Part shown: piece by piece, positions 25,105 to 33,260 of the stretch
Position numbering within the stretch: position 1 is the stretch's first letter
Layout of the letters: every line of letters starts with the position of its first letter
Source: Hymenobacter rubidus
Lineage (GTDB): Bacteria > Bacteroidota > Bacteroidia > Cytophagales > Hymenobacteraceae
Direction of reading: 5' to 3'
Length of the DNA stretch: 64,000 bases
Assembly: GCF_016734815.1 (NCBI RefSeq)
Contig: NZ_JAERQF010000012.1
Location: 1-64,000 of the forward strand
Program-made: the position numbers and the translations under genes
The notes under the pieces: model-generated
What the model saw: the letters and a program-made list of their open reading frames with translations, nothing else
What the model was told of the DNA's origin: nothing
Databases searched by the model: none

Positions 25105-26727
25105 ATGATTTCGACCACCAATGTGAGCCTGCGCTATGGCAAGCGCATCCTGTTTGAAGACGTTACCGCCAAATTCCTACCCGGCAACTGCTACGGCCTC
25201 ATCGGCGCCAACGGGGCGGGCAAATCCACGTTCCTGAAAATCCTATCGGGCGAGATGGAGCCCAATACCGGCTCCGTGGAAATGCCGGCGGGCCAGCGCC
25301 TGGCAGTCCTGAAGCAGAACCAGTTCGCTTACGACGACCAGCCCGTGCTGCAAACCGTGATTCAGGGCCACCAGCGCCTGTATGCGGTGATGCAGGAAAA
25401 GGACGCCCTCTACGCCAAAGCCGATTTTTCGGATGCCGACGGCGAGCGCGCCGCCGTGCTCGAAGGCGAGTTTGCCGACCTTGAAGGCTGGAATGCCGAA
25501 TACGAGGCCGCCGAGCTGCTGTCGGGCTTGGGCATTGTGGAAAGCAAGCACCACGCGTTGATGGCTGACCTGGGGGCCAGCGAAAAAGTACGCGTACTGC
25601 TGGCCCAGGCCCTGTTTGGCAACCCCGACGTGCTGCTGCTCGACGAACCCACCAACAACCTCGACGCCGAGAGCGTGCTCTGGCTCGAAAACTTCCTCGA
25701 CTCGTTTCAGAACACGGTCATTGTGGTGAGCCACGACCGCCACTTCCTCGACGCCGTGTGCAACTACATGGCCGATTTGGACTTCGGCAAAATCACGATG
25801 TACCCCGGCAACTACACCTTCTGGTACGAAAGCAGCCAGTTGGCCCTGCGTCAGCGCCAAGACGCCAACAAAAAGACCGAAGACCGCCGCAAAGAGCTGG
25901 AAGAATTCGTGCGCCGCTTCTCGGCCAATGCGTCGAAATCGAAACAGGCCACCAGCCGCCAGAAGCTACTGCAAAAGCTGACCCTGGAAGACATCAAGCC
26001 CAGCTCGCGGCGCTACCCGTACATCGCCTTCAAATCGGAGCGCGAGCCCGGCAACCAGCTGCTGAGCGTGGAAAACCTGAGTGCTAAAGTAGACGGGCAG
26101 ACCATTTTCAAGAATGTCAGCTTCACGCTGGATAAAAAGGACAAGGTGGCCATTGTGGGCCGCGACGACCGGGCCGCTTCCCTCCTCTTTGACATTTTGT
26201 TCGGTGAGGCCAAAACCCTGACCGGCGAATACAAATGGGGCACCACCATCACGCCGAGCTATTTCCCGAAGGAAAACAACAACTATTTCCAGTCGGGTGA
26301 ATTAAACCTGGTGGATTGGCTGCGTCAATATTCCGTGGAAAAAGACGAAAGCTTTGTGCGCGGCTGGCTGGGCCGGATGCTGTTTTCGGGCGAGGAGTCG
26401 CAGAAGAAATCCAACGTGCTGAGCGGGGGCGAAAAAGTGCGCTGCATGCTCTCGAAAATGATGCTGGAAGGCGGCAACGTGCTCGTGCTCGACGACCCCA
26501 CGAACCACTTGGACCTGGAAAGCATTACGGCTCTGAACAACGCCCTGCGCGACTATCCGGGCTCCCTGTTGTTTGCCTCCCATGACTTACAATTCATTGA
26601 GACGGTGGCCAACCGTATTATTGAATTGACGCCGGACGGCATCATCGACCGGCGCATGAATTACGAAGAATACCTGGCCGACGAAACACTAAAAGCGCAG
26701 CGCCAGAAAATGTATCATTTGGCATAA
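25105..26727 (+). CDS. ABC-F family ATPase (YbiT-like)
   Basis: A 540-residue soluble protein with two ABC domains and no membrane part; ABC-F proteins act on the ribosome. Domain 1: Walker A GANGAGKST (34-42), a divergent signature LGASEKVRVLLAQALF, and Walker B DVLLLDEPTNNLD. An arm/linker helix follows (ANKKTEDRRKELEEFVRRF). In domain 2 the Walker A position reads IVGRDDRAASLLF and lacks the Lys and Ser/Thr, while LSGGEKVRCMLSKMML and VLVLDDPTNHLD are normal. The degenerate second P-loop suggests one site is not catalytic. The gap of about 280 bp upstream (24822-25104) holds no gene that I can see. Confidence 0.92.
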   Translation: MISTTNVSLRYGKRILFEDVTAKFLPGNCYGLIGANGAGKSTFLKILSGEMEPNTGSVEMPAGQRLAVLKQNQFAYDDQPVLQTVIQGHQRLYAVMQEKDALYAKADFSDADGERAAVLEGEFADLEGWNAEYEAAELLSGLGIVESKHHALMADLGASEKVRVLLAQALFGNPDVLLLDEPTNNLDAESVLWLENFLDSFQNTVIVVSHDRHFLDAVCNYMADLDFGKITMYPGNYTFWYESSQLALRQRQDANKKTEDRRKELEEFVRRFSANASKSKQATSRQKLLQKLTLEDIKPSSRRYPYIAFKSEREPGNQLLSVENLSAKVDGQTIFKNVSFTLDKKDKVAIVGRDDRAASLLFDILFGEAKTLTGEYKWGTTITPSYFPKENNNYFQSGELNLVDWLRQYSVEKDESFVRGWLGRMLFSGEESQKKSNVLSGGEKVRCMLSKMMLEGGNVLVLDDPTNHLDLESITALNNALRDYPGSLLFASHDLQFIETVANRIIELTPDGIIDRRMNYEEYLADETLKAQRQKMYHLA

Positions 26728-26827
26728 AGCGTTTGAAGAATTGGGAACGAAGAATGAGAAATTCTTTTTACTCATGGGCCATTAATTCTTCATTCCAGCT
26801 ATTTACCTGTTCCTTTTCATTTCATTC

Positions 26828-27658
26828 ATGAAACGTTATTTGTTTCCGTTGCTGCTAGCCGGGGCGGCTTTTTTGCCAACTCGCCAGGCGTTTGCTCAGG
26901 ACAAGCCCGTGCTGAATACGGCACCGCCCAGCCCTCCCGCAGCGCAGCCGCGCCCTGTGGAGCCAGTGCCCGCCACGCCAGCGCCTGCCCCCCCTGCGCC
27001 GGAGCCCGTTTACGCACCTTCGGCCCCCGCGCCCCAGCCCACGCCGGATGCGCCGTCGGGCCTCAATTTTCCAAACCGCAACGCTACCAAAGCAGGTGGT
27101 GCGGAAGACAAGCCGCCAACGAAAAAGTTTATTTATACGAACTTAGGACTAGGATATTCTTCAATAGATGGTATCGGTAATTTTACTGTCAGCCTGGCAC
27201 CGGCCCTTGGGTATCGGCTGACTGATAAGTTTGCTATTGGTCCAGGTATTTCATATTCGTACAATAACTATTCGCTTTCGCCAGAAACGTTTATTAGAAC
27301 TTATGGTCGCCCCTATCCATCTCCTACAGGTACGCTTACCGCAAGTGGAGCGAATGACATTTCAAGCAGCAGTTTAGGCTTTAAAGTCTTTGCGCAATAC
27401 ATCTTTTACAAAGAGTTTTTCTTTCACGGCGAATACGAAGTAACCAATGCTCAATTAGTTGGTTACGACAGCTACAACTACTTGGTCAAAATTAATCGCA
27501 CAGTCAATTCTCCGTTAGCAGGCATCGGTTACCGCTCCTATTTTGGCGAGAAAGCAGCTCTTGACATTTTGGGACTTTATAATTTTGGCAGCTCCGCTTT
27601 TTCGCTTTATCCGGGCTTAAATCTTCGCTTTTGCTTTTTATATAACATTGGAAAGTAA
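26828..27658 (+). CDS. Outer-membrane beta-barrel protein with proline-rich linker
   Basis: A 276-residue protein with a signal peptide (LFPLLLAGAAFLPTRQAFAQ). A Pro/Ala-rich linker (about 30-80) is followed by a barrel-like domain of alternating aromatic and polar strands (KFIYTNLGLGYSS, LAPALGYRLTDKFAIGPGISYSY, YIFYKEFFFHGEYEV, LYPGLNLRFCFLYNIGK). Family members usually end in an aromatic residue, whereas here the end is GK. The DNA changes sharply near 27120: the linker is very GC-rich and the barrel is visibly AT-rich with different codon use. This suggests the barrel was acquired by recombination or evolves separately. Confidence 0.75.
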   Translation: MKRYLFPLLLAGAAFLPTRQAFAQDKPVLNTAPPSPPAAQPRPVEPVPATPAPAPPAPEPVYAPSAPAPQPTPDAPSGLNFPNRNATKAGGAEDKPPTKKFIYTNLGLGYSSIDGIGNFTVSLAPALGYRLTDKFAIGPGISYSYNNYSLSPETFIRTYGRPYPSPTGTLTASGANDISSSSLGFKVFAQYIFYKEFFFHGEYEVTNAQLVGYDSYNYLVKINRTVNSPLAGIGYRSYFGEKAALDILGLYNFGSSAFSLYPGLNLRFCFLYNIGK

Positions 27659-27680
27659 AACGACCATTTTTCTCAAACAC

Positions 27681-27714
27681 AAAAAAGCCACGCTGTTTCC
27701 AGCGCGGCTTTTTT
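27681..27714. terminator. Bidirectional intrinsic terminator
   Basis: AAAAAAGCCACGCTG and CAGCGCGGCTTTTTT form a stem with one mismatch. It lies between the convergent barrel gene and the lmo0937-type gene. Confidence 0.85.
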
Positions 27715-27742
27715 GTGTTTTTAAGTTAACGCAGGCCTGTAA

Positions 27743-27901
27743 TTACACCGCGCTTCGCCCGCTGATAACGCGGAGCAAAACGGCAATAATGGCAATTACC
27801 AGCAGGACGTGAATGATGCCGCCCGTGAAGAAGCCGCCGAAGAAGCTTACTGCCCAAATGATGACAAGAATGACGGCGATGATATACAGGAGGTTGCCCA
27901 T
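27743..27901 (-). CDS. lmo0937 family membrane peptide
   Basis: A 52-residue protein from ATG 27901 (MGNLLYIIAVILVIIWAVSFF), with two hydrophobic helices separated by GGFFTGGIIHVLL and ending in LLRVISGRSAV. This composition and length define the small lmo0937/DUF5670 membrane family, often stress-induced and multicopy in Bacteroidota. A longer frame upstream lacks family similarity. Confidence 0.85.
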   Translation of the reverse strand: MGNLLYIIAVILVIIWAVSFFGGFFTGGIIHVLLVIAIIAVLLRVISGRSAV

Positions 27902-28053
27902 GGCTTTGGAGGAAAAAAGAGAATGAAGAGAAGGTGAAAAAGTGGTTGAGAAGTGTCTCTGAGGCATTGTACGGGGGTATCTGAAATAAGGATATCATTA
28001 ATGAAAAATATTTCTCAAACCGCAAACAAAAAGGCGCTTCCCGAGTGGAGGCG

Positions 28054-28061
28054 TAGCTTTG
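28054..28061 (+). promoter_or_regulatory. Possible -7 box upstream of the HBD gene
   Basis: TAGCTTTG matches TAnnTTTG, 57 bp before the ATG at 28119. No TTTG -33 box at the right distance is evident. Confidence 0.3.
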
Positions 28062-28118
28062 TTGCGGGGTATTTGCACCCCGGTAAGTGATTTCCCACCC
28101 TCTCTTTTCCCGATAGTT

Positions 28119-29006
28119 ATGAACGTCGCCGTAATTGGCTCCGGCACCATGGGCAATGGCATTGCCCACGTGTTTGCCCAGCACGGTTTTTCCGTGGCCC
28201 TCATCGACATCCACCAACCGGCGCTGGACCGCGCCCTGGGCACCATCACCAAAAACCTGGACCGCCAGGTGGCCAAAGCCACCCTGAGTGAAGACGATAA
28301 AGCCGCCACCCTGGGCCGCCTGAAAACCTATACCTCGCTGGAAGCGGGCGTGGCCGGGGTGGGCCTGGTGGTAGAAGCCGCCACCGAAAACGTGGACCTG
28401 AAGCTGCAAATTTTCCGCGACCTGGACCAATATGCGCCGAAAGACGCCATCCTGGCCTCGAACACCTCGTCGATTTCCATCACCAAAATTGCGGCTGTCA
28501 CCAAGCGCCCGGAGCTGGTAATTGGTATGCATTTTATGAACCCGGTGCCGGTAATGAAGCTGGTGGAAGTAATTCGCGGCTACGCAACTTCCGATGCCGT
28601 GACGCAGCAGGTGATGGACCTGTCGCGCCAGCTGGGCAAAACGCCGACCGAGGTGAACGACTACCCCGGTTTCGTGGCCAACCGCATTCTGATGCCGATG
28701 ATAAACGAGGCCATCATCACGCTGTTTGAGGGCGTGGCCGGCGTGGAGGAAATAGATACCGTGATGAAGCTCGGCATGGCCCACCCGATGGGTCCCTTGC
28801 AACTGGCCGATTTTATTGGGCTGGATGTGTGCCTGGCCATTCTGCGGGTGCTGCACGAAGGTTTGGGGAATCCCAAATACGCTCCCTGCCCACTGCTGGT
28901 AAACATGGTGATGGCCGGCCGCCTGGGCGTGAAATCGGGCGAAGGTTTCTATCAGTATATAGCTGGCTCGAAGGAGTTGGTGGTGGCGGCGCGGTTCCGG
29001 AAGTAA
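28119..29006 (+). CDS. 3-hydroxybutyryl-CoA dehydrogenase
   Basis: A 295-residue NAD(P)-dependent 3-hydroxyacyl-CoA dehydrogenase. The N-terminal Rossmann fold shows VIGSGTMGNGIAHVFAQHG; the middle has LVVEAATENVDLK and ASNTSSISIT. The catalytic His lies in IGMHFMNPVPVMKLVEVI and the partner Asn/Glu in NDYPGFVANRILMPMINEA. The C-terminal domain (MAHPMGPLQLADFIGLDVCL, LVNMVMAGRLGVKSGEGFY) completes the fold. No enoyl-CoA hydratase domain is fused, so it is the short HBD type. The start at ATG 28119 places the glycine-rich loop at residue 7 as usual. It may work with acyl-CoA metabolism genes such as icmF at 45555. Confidence 0.95.
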   Translation: MNVAVIGSGTMGNGIAHVFAQHGFSVALIDIHQPALDRALGTITKNLDRQVAKATLSEDDKAATLGRLKTYTSLEAGVAGVGLVVEAATENVDLKLQIFRDLDQYAPKDAILASNTSSISITKIAAVTKRPELVIGMHFMNPVPVMKLVEVIRGYATSDAVTQQVMDLSRQLGKTPTEVNDYPGFVANRILMPMINEAIITLFEGVAGVEEIDTVMKLGMAHPMGPLQLADFIGLDVCLAILRVLHEGLGNPKYAPCPLLVNMVMAGRLGVKSGEGFYQYIAGSKELVVAARFRK

Positions 29007-29090
29007 AGCGCGGAGTTTTGGGGAGGGAGCAAAGTTTCGCAGAGAGGATACTTTCTGCGAAACTTTGCTCCCTCCCCGAAACTCCGCGCT
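29007..29090. repeat. Near-perfect 37-bp inverted repeat
   Basis: Left arm 29007-29043 begins AGCGCGGAGTTTTGGGGAGG; right arm 29054-29090 ends CCCCGAAACTCCGCGCT. The arms run AGCGCGGAGTTTxGGGGAGGG and on through AGCAAAGTTTCGCAGA, with one T/C mismatch and a 10-nt loop. It starts on the base after the stop codon of the HBD gene. There is no T-run, so it is more likely a REP-type palindrome than a classical terminator. Confidence 0.8.
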
Positions 29091-29158
29091 ATGTAAGGAA
29101 ATAACCTGCGCCACGTCTACCGCGTTGTTATCAAACACAACGAATCAATTTCCTACCC

Positions 29159-29695
29159 ATGCAAAAAGCAACATTTGGCGCCGGCTGCTTCTGGTGCGTC
29201 GAGGCCGTATTTCAGAATTTGAAAGGCGTTGAAAAAGTGGTTTCCGGCTACGCCGGCGGCCGCATCGCCAACCCGACGTATAAGGAAGTGTGCAGCGGCC
29301 TCACGGGGCACAATGAGGTTATCGACATCACCTTCGACCCGGCCGTTATCAGCTACAAGGAGCTGCTCGAAATCTTCTGGAAAACCCACGACCCCACCAC
29401 CCTCAACCGCCAGGGCAACGACGTGGGCACGCAGTACCGCTCGGGCATCTACTACCACAACGAGGAGCAGAAGCAGCTGGCCGAGGAGTATAAAAAGAGG
29501 CTCAACGACAACCACGCCTTCCCCAACCCCGTGGTGACGGAGATTCTGCCCGCCCCCACCTTCTACCCCGCCGAAAACTACCACCAGAACTATTTTAACC
29601 TGCACGGCCACGAGCCCTACTGCCAGTTTGTGGCCCGCCCCAAAGTGGATAAGGTGAAGGCGCTGTTTGGCGAGAAACTGAAGGCTGGAGTATAA
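29159..29695 (+). CDS. msrA: Peptide-methionine (S)-S-oxide reductase
   Basis: A 178-residue MsrA with the active-site GCFWC motif (C10, C13), [24 protein letters not shown], and [37 protein letters not shown]. Cys10 would be the nucleophile; no signal peptide, so cytoplasmic. Resolving Cys candidates are C13, C47 (KEVCSG) and C155 (PYCQF). It repairs oxidised methionine in proteins. MsrB is not adjacent. Confidence 0.96.
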   Translation: MQKATFGAGCFWCVEAVFQNLKGVEKVVSGYAGGRIANPTYKEVCSGLTGHNEVIDITFDPAVISYKELLEIFWKTHDPTTLNRQGNDVGTQYRSGIYYHNEEQKQLAEEYKKRLNDNHAFPNPVVTEILPAPTFYPAENYHQNYFNLHGHEPYCQFVARPKVDKVKALFGEKLKAGV

Positions 29696-29731
29696 CTGTC
29701 ATTCCGAGCGCAGCGAGGAATCTGAGAAATG

Positions 29732-29764
29732 AAAAAGGCCGCTTCGTAAGAAGCAGCCTTTTTT
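29732..29764 (+). terminator. Intrinsic terminator after msrA
   Basis: AAAAAGGC-CTTC, loop GTAA, GAAG-GCCTTTTTT with small internal mismatches. It directly follows a fragment CATTCCGAGCGCAGCGAGGAA that resembles the dispersed REP tail. Confidence 0.8.
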
Positions 29765-29880
29765 GTAGGGGCGGGGTCGTACCCGGAGGGCTTGTCCCCG
29801 CCCGTCGTTGAACGGAATCGTTCAGCCGGTACAAACGTCCGGGCGGGGGCAAACCCTCCGGGTACGACCCGGCCCCTACA
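29765..29880. repeat. Inverted repeat (GTAGGGGCGGGGTCGTACCC type)
   Basis: Left arm GTAGGGGCGGGGTCGTACCC continues GGAGGGCTTGTCCCCGCCCG; right arm CGGGCGGGGGCAAACCCTCC continues GGGTACGACCCGGCCCCTAC. Few mismatches, centre about 36 nt. It lies between msrA and dapD, whose stop codon begins at the next base. This is another dispersed palindrome, recognisable as a type common in Bacteroidota. Confidence 0.75.
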
Positions 29881-30705
29881 TTATACACTCACCCCAAAGT
29901 CACGCAGCGCATCGTTCAACGACGTTTTCAAGTCCGTACTCGGCTTACGCTGGCCGATGATGAGGGCGCACGGCACCTGGTATTCGCCGGCCGGAAACTG
30001 CTTGGCAATGGAGCCCGGAATGACCACCGAACGCGGCGGCACGTAGCCGCGGTATTCTTTGGGCTCGGGGCCGGTTACGTCGATGATTTTGGTGCTGCCG
30101 GTGATGGTGACGCCCGCGCCAATTACGGCCTCCTTGCCGATGCGGCAGCCCTCCACGAGGATGCTGCGCGAACCGATGAAGGCCCCGTCTTCGATGATGA
30201 CAGGGGCCGCCTGCACGGGCTCCAGCACGCCGCCGAGGCCCACGCCGCCGCTTAGGTGCACGCCTTTACCCACCTGGGCGCAGCTGCCCACGGTGGCCCA
30301 GGTGTCCACCATCGTGCCCTCGCCCACGTAGGCGCCGATGTTGGTGTAGCTGGGCATGAGGATGACGCCGGGGGCCAGAAACGCGCCGTAGCGGGCCACG
30401 GCGGGCGGCACCACGCGCACCTGCTGGCCGGCGTAGTCGGTTTTGAGCAGCATTTTGTCGTGGTACTCGAATGGGCCGACTTCCTGCGTGCTCATCTGGC
30501 GGATGGGGAAGTAGAGAATCACGGCCTTCTTCACCCATTCGTTGATGGTCCACTCGCCGCCGTCTTCGGTGGGCGGGGTGGCCACGCGCAGGCGGCCTTT
30601 GTCCAGCTCTTCGATGACGTGCTCGATGGCGGCTTTGGTTTCGGGGGTTTGCAGCAAGGTGCGGTCGGCCCAGGCGGCTTCAATTTGGGTTTGCAGGTCG
30701 GACAT
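29881..30705 (-). CDS. dapD: 2,3,4,5-tetrahydropyridine-2,6-dicarboxylate N-succinyltransferase
   Basis: A 274-residue DapD, succinylating tetrahydrodipicolinate in lysine/diaminopimelate synthesis. The N-terminal helical domain is followed by a left-handed parallel beta helix of hexapeptide repeats (GAFLAPGVILMPSYTNIGAYVGEGTMVD in part, VHLSGGVGLGGVLEP, PVIIEDGAFIGSRSILVEGCRIGKEAVIGAG in part). The ends and length fit the E. coli-type enzyme. It is divergent from the glycosyltransferase. Confidence 0.96.
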   Translation of the reverse strand: MSDLQTQIEAAWADRTLLQTPETKAAIEHVIEELDKGRLRVATPPTEDGGEWTINEWVKKAVILYFPIRQMSTQEVGPFEYHDKMLLKTDYAGQQVRVVPPAVARYGAFLAPGVILMPSYTNIGAYVGEGTMVDTWATVGSCAQVGKGVHLSGGVGLGGVLEPVQAAPVIIEDGAFIGSRSILVEGCRIGKEAVIGAGVTITGSTKIIDVTGPEPKEYRGYVPPRSVVIPGSIAKQFPAGEYQVPCALIIGQRKPSTDLKTSLNDALRDFGVSV

Positions 30706-30743
30706 GAGGATACAGAATTCACAATGTTTCGCCGGGGACGTCC

Positions 30744-32039
30744 ATGGCGGTCGGAAAGCCGCAAAACTACCACGTGAGCCCCAGCATTGGCGACTGGCAA
30801 CCCAAAAACCGGCATCTTTGGCTTGTGCTTGGCTCGGCTACTTCCCCTTTTGTGGTGCTTTTGGCATCGGTCCTGAAACCGACGGATGATACCCGGATGC
30901 GGGGGAAATTCGCCGAAACCCTGCTTGAACGGCCCCATACGCAGGTTCACATTGCGGGCCGGGCGCCAGCAGTTCCGGACTCCGGCCAAGGCTCATCAGC
31001 GAAACTTCGCGTTGCCCAACACTCCATTTTCCAAGGCTCCCGCCTGAGCTTGGCCCGCCTGACAGCCCAGTGGCGCTACTGGCAATTGCTACGGCGCCTA
31101 CGCCCAGCTCTGGTTATCGTGCATGCTCCGGAGCTGCTGCCCTTGACACTTATGTGGCAGCGGTTAGCCGCAGGTCGGCATTTTCTGTACGACATCCGCG
31201 AAAACTACGCGCTGAATGTTTCAACCCAAGGAGTGTACACCGGCCTGTTGCGCCGCGGGCTGGCAGCCGGGCTGCGCTGGGTAGAAGCACAGGCGGCGCG
31301 GCGGGCAGCAGGTATTATTCTGGCCGAGGAAAGCTACGCCGCGGAGTTGCCGTTTCTATCCGACCTGCCGGCAGGCCGCGTGGTGGTTCTGGAAAACAAA
31401 TACCAGCCGACCTCCGCCGAAATCCTGCCCCGCGAGCCGCACACGCTTCCCTCACCACATGAGCCCTTGCGGCTCTTGTTTTCGGGCACTATCTCGAAGC
31501 TCAATGGCCTATGGGAAGCCGTGGAGGTGGCAGAAGCCCTCCACCACGGCTGCGGCTGGCCTGGCGGGGTGGTGCTTACCATCGTTGGGTTTTGCCAGCA
31601 GCCAGAGTTGCTGCGGGAGCTGCAGGAGCGCATTTCCGAACTGGGTTTTATCCGGTTGATTGGAGGGGCAGCCCTGGTTCCGCATACCGAAATTGTGGCC
31701 GAGATTGGACGTAGCCACCTGGGATTGGCCCTCTACCGGCCGCACCCCAGCACGGAACGGTGCCGGCCCACCAAGCTGTTTGAGTACCTCGCGCACGGCC
31801 TGCCGGTGCTGGTGCCCGCCAATCCGCTTTGGCAAACGCTCATTCAGCAGCACGATGCCGGCCTCACATTTGACCTAAATGCTCCTTCTCCCTCCAACGC
31901 CGTTGCCGCGCTGCTCAAGGAGCTAATGGCCCGCACCAAACTGGCCGGCCGGCATTTTTACCGCAATGGCGTCCCGGCCAGTGTGCTCTGGGCAGAAGAG
32001 GGCAAAAAATTGTGGCATTTGCTGGATACTGTCGTTTAA
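30744..32039 (+). CDS. Glycosyltransferase family 4-like protein
   Basis: Up to 431 residues with a GT-B fold. The N-terminal half includes VLKPTDDTRMRGKFAETLL, VHIAGR, PALVIVHAPELLPLTLMW and LYDIRENYALN. The C-terminal half includes PLRLLFSGTISKLNGLWEAVEVAE, LTIVGF, and the nucleotide-sugar site GLALYRPHPSTERCRPTKLFEYLAHGLPVLV (key ERCRPTKLFEYLA with E-x7-E spacing). The first 30-35 residues look unlike the family. A GTG near 30853, just before LLASVLKPTDDTRM, is an alternative start, so the N-terminus is uncertain. Substrate unknown; possibly cell-surface polysaccharide. Confidence 0.8.
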   Translation: MAVGKPQNYHVSPSIGDWQPKNRHLWLVLGSATSPFVVLLASVLKPTDDTRMRGKFAETLLERPHTQVHIAGRAPAVPDSGQGSSAKLRVAQHSIFQGSRLSLARLTAQWRYWQLLRRLRPALVIVHAPELLPLTLMWQRLAAGRHFLYDIRENYALNVSTQGVYTGLLRRGLAAGLRWVEAQAARRAAGIILAEESYAAELPFLSDLPAGRVVVLENKYQPTSAEILPREPHTLPSPHEPLRLLFSGTISKLNGLWEAVEVAEALHHGCGWPGGVVLTIVGFCQQPELLRELQERISELGFIRLIGGAALVPHTEIVAEIGRSHLGLALYRPHPSTERCRPTKLFEYLAHGLPVLVPANPLWQTLIQQHDAGLTFDLNAPSPSNAVAALLKELMARTKLAGRHFYRNGVPASVLWAEEGKKLWHLLDTVV

Positions 32040-32150
32040 CCTGCCACCTTTGCCCCCATTTTGCGTCTTCCGCTCTAGTGCCGGGCGCACTACAACCGCC
32101 AATTTTCGCCTTTTCTCACCCCGAATTCCCACCCATCTCTTCTCTCCATC

Positions 32151-33161
32151 ATGGCTACTTTACGTCACGCTTACCTTGCCGGAGTCGGCCATTACGTCCC
32201 CAGCCGGGTTGTTACCAACGCCGAGCTGGAACCGATGCTTAACACCTCCGACGCCTGGATTCAGGAGCGCACCGGCATTCGGGAGCGGCGCTGGTTTGCC
32301 GAAGGCACCGACACCACCGCCAACATGGGCGCCAACGCTGCCCGCAAAGCCCTGGAAATGGCGGGCCTTGAGCCCAACGACGTGCAGCTCATCGTATTCG
32401 CCACCCTCTCGCCCGACTACTTTTTCCCCGGCTCCGGCGTGCTCCTGCAGCGCGAACTGGGCATGACCAACAACTGCCCCGCCCTCGACGTGCGCAACCA
32501 GTGCTCAGGTTTTATCTACGGCCTGTCGGTGGCCGACCAGTTCGTCCGTACCGGCATGTACGACACGGTGCTGGTGGTGGGCTCCGAAATTCATTCCTCC
32601 GGCCTCGACAAGACGCCCGAAGGCCGCGGCGTATCCGTTATTTTTGGTGATGGCGCCGGAGCTGTGGTGCTGCGGCCCAGCACCACCGAAGGTCAGGGCA
32701 TTCTCAGCACCCACCTGCACGCCCAGGGCGAGTACGCCGAGGAGCTAATTGTGAAAGAGCCCAGCTCGAACCGCGACAACCGCAACCAGCGCATGATGGA
32801 AAAGAAGGAGGACCTCTACCCCTACATGAACGGCCAGAACGTGTTCAAGCACGCCGTGGTGCGCTTTCCGCAGGTCATCAAGGAGGCCCTCGACCAGAAC
32901 GGCTACCAGTCCACCGATGTCGATATGCTCATCCCTCACCAGGCCAACCTGCGCATCACCCAATACGTGCAGCAGAAAATGGGCCTGACCGACGACAAGG
33001 TGTTCAGCAACATTCAGCGCTACGGCAACACCACCGCCGCTTCCGTGCCCATTGCCCTGAGCGAGGCGGTGCAGGAAGGCAAAATCAAGCGCGGCGACCT
33101 AGTGTGTCTCGCCGCGTTTGGCTCCGGCTTCACCTGGGCCTCGGCCCTGATTAAATGGTAG
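32151..33161 (+). CDS. fabH: 3-oxoacyl-ACP synthase III (FabH family)
   Basis: A 336-residue thiolase-fold enzyme. Catalytic triad Cys118 (RNQCSGFIYG), His263 (IPHQANLRI), Asn293 (RYGNTTAAS), plus the C-terminal LAAFGSGFTWASALIKW. An insert at about 190-225 (KEPSSNRDNRNQRMMEKKED) is larger than in E. coli FabH but common in Bacteroidota homologues. It condenses acetyl- or branched acyl-CoA with malonyl-ACP to start fatty-acid synthesis. Because no other fab gene is adjacent, a specialised KAS III-like role cannot be excluded. Confidence 0.9.
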   Translation: MATLRHAYLAGVGHYVPSRVVTNAELEPMLNTSDAWIQERTGIRERRWFAEGTDTTANMGANAARKALEMAGLEPNDVQLIVFATLSPDYFFPGSGVLLQRELGMTNNCPALDVRNQCSGFIYGLSVADQFVRTGMYDTVLVVGSEIHSSGLDKTPEGRGVSVIFGDGAGAVVLRPSTTEGQGILSTHLHAQGEYAEELIVKEPSSNRDNRNQRMMEKKEDLYPYMNGQNVFKHAVVRFPQVIKEALDQNGYQSTDVDMLIPHQANLRITQYVQQKMGLTDDKVFSNIQRYGNTTAASVPIALSEAVQEGKIKRGDLVCLAAFGSGFTWASALIKW

Positions 33162-33164
33162 ATT

Positions 33165-33258
33165 TTTGAGCTGTTAGCCAATAGCGGTTAGCTATTAGAT
33201 TATGTTCAATAAAAAGCCAGCAGCTAGCAGCTGATGGCTAAAAGCTAACAGCTAGCAA
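33165..33258. repeat. Imperfect palindrome made of AGCTGTTAGC units
   Basis: Left side GAGCTGTTAGCCAATAGCGG and right side GGCTAAAAGCTAACAGCTAGC pair over several short blocks around ATTAGATTATGTTCAATAAAAAG. A similar motif set (GTTGTCAGTTGTTAGCT / AGCTAACAACTGACAAC) is seen at 36833-36910. Intergenic; likely a REP-like repeat. Confidence 0.55.
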
Positions 33259-33260
33259 GA

